Below are positions 8,958 to 15,882 of a stretch of 42,293 bases of DNA, in pieces. This stretch comes from Paenibacillus rhizosphaerae (GTDB lineage Bacteria; Bacillota; Bacilli; Paenibacillales; Paenibacillaceae), in assembly GCF_014192015.1 (NCBI RefSeq), contig NZ_JACHXJ010000014.1, forward strand, positions 1 through 42,293. Direction: 5' to 3'. Numbering within the stretch: the stretch's first letter is position 1; every line of letters begins with the position of its first letter. Made by a program: the position numbers and the translations under genes. The notes beneath the pieces are model-generated. The model saw nothing but the letters and a program-made list of their open reading frames with translations, ran no database searches and had not been told where the DNA came from.

Positions 8958-9809
8958 ATGACTACTGATGCAATATACATTCTTGATGATGAGTTTGAAC
9001 TAGTAAAAGCAAACCACAGGATATTCGCTATTCACTACTCAACGTATCGAGAAAACATTTTTTTTAGACAGAATTGGGAGAGAAGACTGTCTATTTTTAA
9101 TGAAGACACCCCTTGTTACTGGATTTCACTTAAAGGAAATCGAATCGGTGGAGTTTCCATCGAACCGAATATGATATCCTCATTATTTTTATTGAAAATT
9201 TCAGATCTAAGCAAACCAATTCATGCATTCGGGATTTTACCCTATCAAACGGAACACTTTTTTCGATTAGGTTTTTTGCCTTCTGAAATAAGACGGGTAA
9301 TGATGAGACCAACTGAATTATTTGAATCACAAGAGTTAGGAGAAGAACTTGAGGTAGTAACGCCTACTTCTGAACATACAGAGAAGATTTCGGAGTTATT
9401 GCTAGAATCATATTCGGGTCCCGATAGCATTGGGTATTCAGGTGAAAATACAATGGAACACCAGAGGTCGGCATTAGAATATTACTTCAAAAATAACAAT
9501 TCAGATATTCTTACAGCCGCATCCAGCCTTGTTATAGATAAATCGAGCAATGCAATGGTTGCAGTCTGCTTGATCTCCTTGTGGGAAGAAATTCCTTTGG
9601 TGTCGAATATCGCTGTAATCCCGAGATACCGCTCAAACCGAATTGCATCAAAGCTACTAAGAAGAGCATTGACTGTTTTGAATGGAGAATATGAAGTCCT
9701 TCGTCTTTTTGTCACAATAGGAAATTCAGCGGAAGCACTATATTATAATCTTGGTTTTTATCCTGGACTCGAACAAACTACATTTCAACTGATACCTAGA
9801 AGTTGTTGA
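8958..9809 (+). CDS. GNAT-family N-acetyltransferase (C-terminal GNAT domain)
   Basis: A 283-residue protein. Residues about 1-130 look like a degenerate GNAT-like half (ending in MMRPTELF). Residues 118-283 are a typical GNAT domain, with beta4 (SSLVIDKSSNAMVAVCLISLW), the acetyl-CoA loop region VIPRYRSNRIASKLLRRAL (a weakened Q/RxxGxG/A motif) and the C-terminal SAEALYYNLGFYPG. It would transfer an acetyl group from acetyl-CoA to an amine; the substrate is unknown. The ATG follows AAGGGAGGTTTAAA. The stop ends about three bases before copy 6 of the cassette-end repeat, the tight fit expected if gene and repeat move as one unit. Confidence 0.8.
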   Translation: MTTDAIYILDDEFELVKANHRIFAIHYSTYRENIFFRQNWERRLSIFNEDTPCYWISLKGNRIGGVSIEPNMISSLFLLKISDLSKPIHAFGILPYQTEHFFRLGFLPSEIRRVMMRPTELFESQELGEELEVVTPTSEHTEKISELLLESYSGPDSIGYSGENTMEHQRSALEYYFKNNNSDILTAASSLVIDKSSNAMVAVCLISLWEEIPLVSNIAVIPRYRSNRIASKLLRRALTVLNGEYEVLRLFVTIGNSAEALYYNLGFYPGLEQTTFQLIPRSC

Positions 9810-9811
9810 TT

Positions 9812-9905
9812 CAACTAACGGGATACGTTAGTTGAATAAACGACTAAGAAGAAGCTGCCGGTGCTGATCGGTAGCTTCATTACGCTAACGGGCAGGATAG
9901 TTCAG
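9812..9905 (+). repeat. Cassette-end repeat, copy 6 (reference copy)
   Basis: Left motif AACTAACGGGATACGTTAGTT is a perfect inverted repeat (AACTAACG / CGTTAGTT around a 5-base spacer). It is followed by GAATAAACGACTAAGAA, the hairpin GAAGCTGCCGGT / ATCGGTAGCTTC (about 9850-9878) and right motif CGCTAACGGGCAGGATAG (9884-9901). The left and right motifs can also pair with each other. Confidence 0.85.
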
Positions 9906-9970
9906 TGATATTTTTTTCCAACTACTACCCTATTAAAGGCTATATTATTCTAAAGGTGGGAGAAAAGAGC

Positions 9971-10471
9971 GTGGAAATAACACTTAAGGCTGTTGATATA
10001 GAAAACAAAGACGTCCTCTATAATCTTTATCAATATTACCAATATGATTTTAGTCCGTATTCCGAAGAAGATTTGGGCCTTGAAGGGCGTTTTGAAATTG
10101 ACTTGGAACATTATTGGGAAGATCCACGGTGGAATCCTTTTTTGATATGGAGTGAAAAGCGGATTATTGGTTTTTTAATTATCCTCTTTGAAAATTACGA
10201 TACTGACCCCGATCCAACACATGTTATTTTTGATTTTTTGATCATAAGTAAATACCGAAGAAGAGGATTAGGAAAGTTGGCGGCAGTACAAGCATTTAAT
10301 CTATACCGTGCTAATTGGAAAGTAGTCCAGATGAAAACGAATGAACCAGCAATACATTTTTGGCGGGACGTAGTAAACCACTATACCGCTGGCCAGTATA
10401 CTGAAGTGTTTCGAGAAGATCTAAACAAATATGTACAATCGTTTACTAATAGGAATTTTGATTCTTATTGA
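9971..10471 (+). CDS. GNAT-family N-acetyltransferase
   Basis: A 166-residue single-domain GNAT acetyltransferase acting on an unknown amine. The core is visible as FLIWSEKRIIGFLIIL (beta2-beta3), VIFDFLIISKYRRRGLGKLAA (beta4 plus the acetyl-CoA pyrophosphate loop RRRGLG) and TNEPAIHFWRDVVN (helix 4). I chose the GTG at 9971 because AAAGGTGGGAGAAAAGAGC precedes it. The frame is open back to a GTG at 9905, but that extension lies in the end of the previous cassette-end repeat. The TGA stop (10469-10471) abuts the ACTAACGGG of the next repeat. It is not closely similar to the GNAT protein upstream, so this is not a tandem duplication. Confidence 0.85.
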   Translation: MEITLKAVDIENKDVLYNLYQYYQYDFSPYSEEDLGLEGRFEIDLEHYWEDPRWNPFLIWSEKRIIGFLIILFENYDTDPDPTHVIFDFLIISKYRRRGLGKLAAVQAFNLYRANWKVVQMKTNEPAIHFWRDVVNHYTAGQYTEVFREDLNKYVQSFTNRNFDSY

Positions 10472-10560
10472 ACTAACGGGGGACGATAGCTAAATGAAGA
10501 CATTTGAAGGCAGCCGACCCCAAAGCCGGCTGCCTTTTCCTCAATCACGTGGCAGGATAT
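10469..10560 (+). repeat. Cassette-end repeat, copy 7
   Basis: Left motif TGAACTAACGGGGGACGATAG includes the stop codon of the GNAT gene. The hairpin is AAGGCAGCCGAC...GCCGGCTGCCTT (about 10507-10535), and the right motif is diverged (CACGTGGCAGGATATG, 10547-10562). A GACAAGAAC element begins directly after the right motif. Confidence 0.8.
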
Positions 10561-10565
10561 GTCGG

Positions 10566-10780
10566 GGGACAAGAACATGGTCCCATTTGAAGTCGCTATT
10601 TTAGTGGCTTTTTTTGTTTTATCGGTACAAGTTCTTGTCCCGAGTCGAGGACAAGAACTTGTACCTTTTGCCGTAATGGACAAGAACATGTTCCGATTAC
10701 CGATTAGATAAATATCTAACTGAATTTTAAAGCTTGCCGTAAAGGACAAGAACATAATCCGATTACCGATTAGATAAGCA
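10566..10780 (+). mobile_element. GACAAGAAC element A (non-coding, transposon-end-like)
   Basis: A ~210 bp non-coding element. It has a GGACAAGAACATGGTCC start, a terminator-like hairpin (AGTCGCTA...TAGTGGCT then T7, 10591-10615), a perfect inverted pair GGTACAAGTTCTTGTCC (10624-10640) / GGACAAGAACTTGTACC (10649-10665), then two direct copies of GGACAAGAACAT...TCCGATTACCGAT (from about 10677 and 10744). A homologous copy lies in reverse orientation at 40736-40880. Repeated end boxes with a terminator suggest fused ends of an insertion sequence; IS21-family ends are one candidate, by layout only. No transposase is present. Confidence 0.6.
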
Positions 10781-10805
10781 TCAAACTACATTTCACTTCA
10801 CAAAT

Positions 10806-10832
10806 TCATTAAGCTAACTGGAAGGATAACGT
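10806..10832 (+). repeat. Solo right motif of a cassette-end repeat
   Basis: CATTAAGCTAACTGGAAGGATAAC matches the right end of the repeat without a hairpin or left motif. Element A lies between it and copy 7. Either a gene-less cassette or a repeat broken by insertion would leave this trace. Confidence 0.55.
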
Positions 10833-10955
10833 AATTACCATTCAAAATAATATGTTCATACATAATCAAAAAAGGGGTGTTTTTTCGTACTTTACACACG
10901 AACATCTGTTTGTTATGATTTTAGTAAAATATGGGAGGTGAAAGGGGAGTTTAGG

Positions 10956-11300
10956 GTGGGGTTGAAACTTAATTCAGCGTATCTAACTATTCCCGTCAGT
11001 AAGCTTTAACAACTCTGCGGATTGGTATGGAGAACACTTCGGTTTTAAGGTAACAACAGAAGACGCGATTTACGTAGAATTACAAAATGAATCAGGGGTT
11101 AAAATCCTACTCCAACAAAATGAACATAACCTCAATTCTCATTTCACCTATCCCAATGGAGCGGTTCAATCGTCCTATGGCTTTATGGTGGACGATGCAG
11201 AATAGGGATTAAGGTTGGTGAATTTTTTGATTATCAGGGGAAATCATTTTCATTCTACGACCTGGATGGAAATTTCATTGAAGTTTGGAGCTTACCATGA
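10956..11300 (+). pseudogene. VOC-family (glyoxalase/bleomycin resistance) protein, broken
   Basis: The family is recognisable in three frames. An N-terminal beta strand (KLNSAYLTIPVSK) is followed in another frame by NNSADWYGEHFGFKVTTEDA, VKILLQQNEHN and GFMVDDAE, then a stop. After a further shift it continues with GEFFDYQGKSFSFYDLDGNFIEVWSLP, the typical metal-ligand Glu region and end of a VOC domain. At least two indels are needed, so it is inactive. It sits between a solo right motif and a left-motif half copy of the cassette-end repeat, that is, in its own decayed cassette. The exact start is uncertain. Confidence 0.75.
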
Positions 11301-11319
11301 GGCAAAGATTGATGATATT

Positions 11320-11350
11320 AAACTAACGGGGAAACGATAGCTCAATAAAG
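11320..11350 (+). repeat. Cassette-end repeat, left half only
   Basis: AACTAACGGGGAAACGATAGCTCAATAAAG matches the left motif and its A-rich tail, but no hairpin or right motif follows; the creatininase fragment begins about 30 bases later. It lies 22 bases after the VOC pseudogene stop. Confidence 0.7.
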
Positions 11351-11381
11351 AAAAAAAGTCAGCCTATTTGGGGGTGTTATT

Positions 11382-11651
11382 ATGCTAAGTTTTAGAAACA
11401 CAACAACGGATATTTCAAGCAGTGGGGTTGATACTGCAATTTTATCGGTTGGAGCAACGGAACAATTTGGACCGTATTTGCCCATGCATTTAGATACTCT
11501 TATTGCTGAATTATATGCAATCGCTTATGGAAGACAATTGAATGCATATGTGCTACCTACAATCCCCTTTAATACTTCTGAGGAACATGCCAACTTTATT
11601 CCAAGAATGGATTTTTCGTGGAAATCGGATCAATGTAGAGAAGTCGTTTAA
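11382..11651 (+). pseudogene. Creatininase-family protein, truncated
   Basis: An 89-residue N-terminal fragment with the conserved creatininase start: LSVGATEQFGPYLPMHLDTL, in which the Glu, His and Asp positions of the metal site can be seen (the usual EQHGPHLP..D reads EQFGPYLP..D here), then VLPTIPFNTSEEH. Family members are about 240-260 residues, so two thirds are missing. It ends shortly before the XerS-like recombinase region, probably cut by a rearrangement. An ATG follows GGGGGTGTTATT. Confidence 0.7.
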
Positions 11652-11774
11652 GAAGAATCGCAAGAGAGTACGACGAAATGCTTCACACTTAGAACGGAAC
11701 GTGTGGTGAGACATATGTACAAAATACGAGTTTTGTGAAAATGTGTTAAAGAAACAGCCGGATAACGGCCAATT

Positions 11775-12923
11775 TATCTAATTTACATTTACTCTCTACT
11801 TAATTCACTTATCCATATTATTAACGGCTTTTCTCATCTCTTCATCCGTTAAATGTGTATAGATCATCGTCGTCTGGATCGATGAATGCCCCAGCTGATT
11901 CTTCAGCCTCGGCACATCGTTGTTTTCCAGGTGATAGCGGGTTGCGAATGAATGTCTTAAGGAATGCACTGTTAGCGCCGGTTTGCCAAACGCTGCAGCG
12001 TATTTTTCGATCAGCTTTTCAATCGATCTCGGTGTTAAACGCCGGCTTTTGCCTTTGCGGCCGATCGGCGCTGCTATAAATAAGTAATTTTCTGATTTTT
12101 CCGGTACATATCGCGTTTCCCGGATCTTCAAATAGCTTTCCAGGTCCAATAAGGCTTGATGGCTAAAATACACATATTGTTCCTTATTGCCTTTGCGCAG
12201 TACGCGCACTTGGCCTTTGTTCATATCCAAATCCTCAATGTTGATTCCCGCTACCTCGGATAAACGCAATCCGGAACCGAGGATCAGCGATACGATAGCC
12301 GTATCCCGCTCGCGGTTAAATTCATGGAAACGAACCATGCGTTTGTTGGTTCTGTTCAGTTCACCGAAATCATGCGCTACAAACTGCCGAAACTTCTCAA
12401 AATCGTCTTCTCGTAATATTTTGCCTTCGATACGGTTCGCGACGGTTTCCTGGCTTTCTTTAATGGAATTAAAGTCGATCTTGGCCATCACATTTCGTTG
12501 GATGTACGGCTTGAGGTCGGACGTTTCGGCCTTGTTTTGCAGGTAATCAAACAGCGACTTTAACGCCGACAATTTCCGGTTGATCGTGTATTTGTTGTTG
12601 CCCAGTTGATACTCCAGAAACGAAAGAAAATTTTCGATTTCACGCACGGTCAGCGATTCCAGGACAGTCAGTTCGATGTCTTTACGGTCATCTGCAGCCA
12701 GTTTCTCAGCCACAAGCCAATCAAAAAAGATGAGGTAATCGTGGCAATAATTCAGCAGCGTCGTGTGCGACAGCTTGCGTTTGCGGCTATCGACGTATTC
12801 GGTCACGTACCAAGGAAGCTCCGCACATTTATCATCAACCCGTTTCATGTAATGCAGCTTCATGTTTTTATCCATTTATTGCTAAACCTCCTTATGTACA
12901 GAATATCTCATTTACATTTATTC
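11775..12923. repeat. 20-bp near-direct repeats flanking the recombinase gene
   Basis: TATCTAATTTACATTTACTC (11775-11794) lies just after the recombinase stop. TATCTCATTTACATTTATTC (12904-12923) lies just upstream of its start. They match at 18 of 20 positions in the same orientation. Such flanking copies could be binding or recombination sites of the enzyme, or duplicated DNA from its insertion. Streptococcal difSL is likewise next to xerS, but I cannot show that these are dif sites. Confidence 0.5.
11805..12875 (-). CDS. xerS: XerS-like tyrosine recombinase/integrase
   Basis: A 356-residue tyrosine recombinase, the length of streptococcal XerS, with similar N-terminal wording (LPWYVTEYVDSR, FFDWLVAE, VLESLTVREIENFL). 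The SAM-like core-binding domain spans about 15-115 and the catalytic domain 150-356. All catalytic residues are present: R204 (SGLRLSE), K228 (LRKGN), H304 and R307 (HSLRHSF), H330 (LGHSS) and nucleophile Y339 (MIYTH). It lacks the extra helix segment that marks integron IntI enzymes. AGGAGGTTTAGCAATAA precedes the ATG. Streptococcal XerS resolves chromosome dimers. Here the gene lies at the junction of the cassette-like array and a Tn7-like operon, so a mobile or cassette role is possible but unproven. Confidence 0.9.
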   Translation of the reverse strand: MDKNMKLHYMKRVDDKCAELPWYVTEYVDSRKRKLSHTTLLNYCHDYLIFFDWLVAEKLAADDRKDIELTVLESLTVREIENFLSFLEYQLGNNKYTINRKLSALKSLFDYLQNKAETSDLKPYIQRNVMAKIDFNSIKESQETVANRIEGKILREDDFEKFRQFVAHDFGELNRTNKRMVRFHEFNRERDTAIVSLILGSGLRLSEVAGINIEDLDMNKGQVRVLRKGNKEQYVYFSHQALLDLESYLKIRETRYVPEKSENYLFIAAPIGRKGKSRRLTPRSIEKLIEKYAAAFGKPALTVHSLRHSFATRYHLENNDVPRLKNQLGHSSIQTTMIYTHLTDEEMRKAVNNMDK

Positions 12924-12993
12924 GTCAAATTATTATTTTACGTAATTATAATTCCAGCTTAATTTTTGTCGTCCAGTCAACCAACCGCGTTTA

Positions 12994-13043
12994 TGTCGGA
13001 TGACAAGAACTTGATAACATAAATGACAAGATCTTGATAACAT
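12994..13043 (+). repeat. GACAAGAAC end boxes, copy E (candidate transposon end)
   Basis: It begins TGTCGGATGACAAGAAC. It contains two direct boxes, TGACAAGAACTTGATAACAT (13001-13020) and TGACAAGATCTTGATAACAT (13024-13043), 23 bp apart, and continues into TCCCC. It lies 85 bp beyond the tniQ stop, where a Tn7-like end with tandem TnsB sites would be expected. The inverted partner is at 32238-32301. No 5-bp target duplication matches between the two flanks. Confidence 0.55.
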
Positions 13044-13084
13044 TCCCCACAGCTCCTTCTCACATTATAATTTAATTAGTCAAA

Positions 13085-13124
13085 AAACAAACCATCATTG
13101 TATTTCTTGAATGATGGTTTGTTT
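13085..13124 (-). terminator. Terminator of the tns operon
   Basis: AAACAAACCATCATT and its complement form a perfect 15-bp stem around a 10-base loop, with A-rich and T-rich flanks. It begins four bases after the tniQ stop on the minus strand. Confidence 0.8.
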
Positions 13125-13127
13125 ACT

Positions 13128-14579
13128 TTAAAATGAAAATCTGTCTACATAGTTATCAACGTATTCACGTAGTAATTTATTTTCTTGTGTTGGGTTGTCA
13201 AATATTCTCATCGCAACCATTGATGGAATAAACGATGTCATTTTTCGGATTTCATTCTTCATATTGCTAGAACTATTCGTACACACCAAACTAATTGGTA
13301 GATCAAGTCTATTATTTTTATAATAGACTTGAACTGTATCAATCTTCTTTCCTAAATCAGCATCTAACTTAAAGATTATCGACGGTAAGCTCATTTCAAT
13401 CATTTCATTAATCTGTTTCCATTTTGGTGCAACAGCAAGTCTTGCCCCTTTTTCAGCAATGGCTAACCATTGGTGGAAATAATTCAAAAGTAATTCTGTC
13501 GTGTAACGATTCAGAATTTGATGAAATACTGGCCTGCTATCAATATCAGAAAGATTCAATTGAGAACTCAGTATTTTTTTTATGTAATCAATATTCTTTT
13601 TGAATAACTTTGTGACATATGATTTTCCATCATATTCGTTAAGGTCACCATGCTTAGAATTATTATAAAACGTAGATGTTTGAAGTAACGTATGTTTCCA
13701 TAACACATATGCGTATGCGTAGGGGCAAATTGGTGGAAAGTCTCCTTGCTCAAGCTTTAGAAGTTCTTGAAAAGAAGAGATACACATTTTGTGTCTTTTT
13801 AAATATTTCTTATGGATATACCGATCGATGGCTTTGAAACAATTTATATTTTCAGTAAATAATTGATCCAAATATCTTCTTTTGTTAGTTGCCCTATGTA
13901 TTGTTTTGTACATGATGGTTGGTTTTGAGTTAAACAAATTTAAACCTACTGTAATTGGATCAAATATAAAGCGTTCTGTGTTACTCCTACCTGCTCCCTT
14001 CAACCAATATGCCATAGAAGGATCTTTGATATCAATGTTTTGATTCCATTCTCTCCAATGTGAGAACTCAGCCAACTTATAACCACATGTGCAAGTAAAT
14101 GGTTCATCCATACTACGGTCACTCAACAAAAATGGAATTTCATTTGAACAATTGGGACATGAATTAATAATTTTATTTGCATGATACGGACACTGTTGAG
14201 TCAGTGTAAACTGGTGAACCCAACTATGATATCCTTTGCTCATGCAGTCCGGACACCAACGAATGCTTTTAGGAAACCAAGTAAGTATATTTTCGTATAT
14301 GTACTCAATTGGTTTTAAAATGAGATTTATGTCAGTATTAATTTGATCCGCTATGTTAAAACCAATGTAGTTATGTAACATTTGATGATCAAACCCGCTT
14401 AACTTAATTAGTTCCCTCCATTTATCCCCAATTATCACATTTTTAATTTGTTGTATCTCCTTGCTGCCGAGTGTTCTTATAACGTCTGTACGTGTAATAT
14501 GGTTAGCAAAACACAACTTTTCAAAAATCGACCACGGTGTCTCGTAAACATTAACCCATTCCGATTTCCAGACAATCAT
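13128..14579 (-). CDS. tniQ: TniQ/TnsD-family transposition target-selection protein
   Basis: A 483-residue TniQ-type protein that would choose the insertion site and recruit TnsC. The zinc-finger region reads WCPDCMSKGYHSWVHQ, QQCPYHAN, SCPNCSNE, then TCTCGYKL, the C-x2-C/H pattern typical of TniQ N-terminal halves. The rest is helical and divergent, as in DNA-binding TnsD proteins. I start at the ATG at 14579, one base after the tnsC stop, with AGAAGG upstream; a longer open frame reaches 14699 inside tnsC but has no support. It is larger than Cascade-linked TniQ (about 400) and close to TnsD, so a fixed attachment site is likely. No CRISPR genes are near. Confidence 0.85.
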   Translation of the reverse strand: MIVWKSEWVNVYETPWSIFEKLCFANHITRTDVIRTLGSKEIQQIKNVIIGDKWRELIKLSGFDHQMLHNYIGFNIADQINTDINLILKPIEYIYENILTWFPKSIRWCPDCMSKGYHSWVHQFTLTQQCPYHANKIINSCPNCSNEIPFLLSDRSMDEPFTCTCGYKLAEFSHWREWNQNIDIKDPSMAYWLKGAGRSNTERFIFDPITVGLNLFNSKPTIMYKTIHRATNKRRYLDQLFTENINCFKAIDRYIHKKYLKRHKMCISSFQELLKLEQGDFPPICPYAYAYVLWKHTLLQTSTFYNNSKHGDLNEYDGKSYVTKLFKKNIDYIKKILSSQLNLSDIDSRPVFHQILNRYTTELLLNYFHQWLAIAEKGARLAVAPKWKQINEMIEMSLPSIIFKLDADLGKKIDTVQVYYKNNRLDLPISLVCTNSSSNMKNEIRKMTSFIPSMVAMRIFDNPTQENKLLREYVDNYVDRFSF

Positions 14580-14580
14580 C

Positions 14581-15555
14581 TTAAGTCGCCTTCTTAGCAA
14601 TCGCCATGTAGATTTCTGATTCGATATAACCTGATCTTTGAATAGCCTCTCTCCATTGATCTGTAGAAAGCCACTCCGTCCTCTTTCCATTTGAACCATT
14701 TATCTTTAGAACATTCTCAACTGTGAAAGCTAGATACTCCATTGGTAATTCAACCATTTTGCTGGAAAGTCCATACTCTTGTCTGATTTCTAGAAAGAGA
14801 TTGAATAAGGTTTTTGAGAAGTCTGTAACTCTCTTTCCCGCTTCGTATGCTTCAGGAAAGTAATATCTAGTGTAGTACCACCCGCTATTAGCAGGAAACT
14901 CAGACTCATCATAGCTTTGAAGTACAAATTCCATTTCTTCTTGATTGGTAACCCCTCTAAAACGATATTCAGAAGGCATAAACCGACCGATTATGTGGGT
15001 TTTAGAATTTGCTAAAAAAAATGTGCGACGTTCCACGAGCTGTTCTTGGCCAATTGATATTGTGGTCAACCTAACGTTTCTTCTAAGAAGTTGATTATAT
15101 ATATCAATTAAGCAATCATACTGCCACTCCGTCATCTTATGAGCTTCATCCATAATCAGAGCTACTCTTCGATGAGCGCACTGCTCAGCCTTCTCATGCA
15201 TTATACTTACTATTTGATTCCTCAGTACAATTTCATCTTTCTTTGTAGGAAACCCAAAGTTAAAATCTGTAAGCATATCTCTGAAAAACTTCTCTGCTGA
15301 TGGAACCTTATAGCTTTTGCTATCTGCTACAAAAACAGGAAGTTTGTATTCCAATACTTCTGGCAAATAATTTACAGCAAATGTAGTTGCTTTAGTTTTA
15401 CCTAGTCTTGGTCGCCCATATACAATCATTCCTGGCGCCCCATCCGTTATGATTTGGACGATCTTGTCCATTAATCTGTGGATCTCTAATGTCGGTAGAA
15501 CATAAATTCCTTGTTCTATCGGATGTGTGCCTGATGGAATTATCGGCCTACTCAA
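14581..15555 (-). CDS. tnsC: Tn7-like AAA+ transposition regulator TnsC
   Basis: A 324-residue AAA+ ATPase that links target selection (TniQ) to the transposase (TnsA/TnsB). Walker A is GRPRLGKT (residues 47-54) and Walker B is VALIMDEAHKM with D136-E137. A sensor-like segment TTISIGQEQL follows, then TniB-like wording (IIGRFMPSEYRFRGV). It is much shorter than Tn7 TnsC (555 residues) and closer in size to compact TnsC/TniB forms. The start is the ATG at 15555 after AGGTGGCAAACGTC. Between it and tnsB lies a ~310 bp degenerate duplication of the tnsB tail, so the tnsB-tnsC junction has been rearranged. Confidence 0.85.
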   Translation of the reverse strand: MSRPIIPSGTHPIEQGIYVLPTLEIHRLMDKIVQIITDGAPGMIVYGRPRLGKTKATTFAVNYLPEVLEYKLPVFVADSKSYKVPSAEKFFRDMLTDFNFGFPTKKDEIVLRNQIVSIMHEKAEQCAHRRVALIMDEAHKMTEWQYDCLIDIYNQLLRRNVRLTTISIGQEQLVERRTFFLANSKTHIIGRFMPSEYRFRGVTNQEEMEFVLQSYDESEFPANSGWYYTRYYFPEAYEAGKRVTDFSKTLFNLFLEIRQEYGLSSKMVELPMEYLAFTVENVLKINGSNGKRTEWLSTDQWREAIQRSGYIESEIYMAIAKKAT

Positions 15556-15564
15556 TGACGTTTG

Positions 15565-15875
15565 CCACCTTTCTAAAGTGCAATTGTTTTAAAGCTATGA
15601 CAGTAGTTGTTGACGGTATATTCACATTTAAGAGAATTCTTGTTGCCCTTTATCTATAGCGTCGATTTCTTCGTGCAGCTTTAATAATTCCTCACTTTGT
15701 TGTTTTCCTTTTTCTTCCTTTCATTTTGTATTTGTTGATCCTTACAGATTTTATTAGCAATATCCTTCTTCTTATGCTCTGCTTGTGACAATAGATACTC
15801 ATGATACACAAAGACCGGATCGTCCCATTGACTGAAATGGATAGCATATTAAACACTTTTCTTAAATGAAGTTGC
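15565..15875 (-). repeat. Degenerate tandem duplicate of the tnsB 3' end
   Basis: This stretch mirrors about 15867-16200, the last ~100 codons of tnsB plus its downstream junction. Both contain GCCACCTT-CTAAAG near the junction, GTTGTTGA-GGTATATTCACATTT, CGATTTCTTCGTGC and GATACTCATGATACACAAAG. The duplicate carries indels and stops, so it is non-coding. It fits a replication-slippage or recombination scar, or a second element of the same family whose tnsB has been deleted to its tail. Confidence 0.75.
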
Positions 15876-15882
15876 CACCTTC

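Noticed and set aside
9905..9970. Upstream start of the GNAT gene at 9905
   Set aside because: That GTG lies at the edge of the preceding repeat without a ribosome site; the GTG at 9971 has a good one.
10465..10755. Minus-strand ORF over copy 7 and element A
   Set aside because: It is composed only of repeat sequence translated backwards.
11805..12875. Classical integron integrase IntI
   Set aside because: The wording and length follow XerS; I see no IntI-specific extra helix before the second catalytic box, and the repeats do not match RYYYAAC/GTTRRRY.
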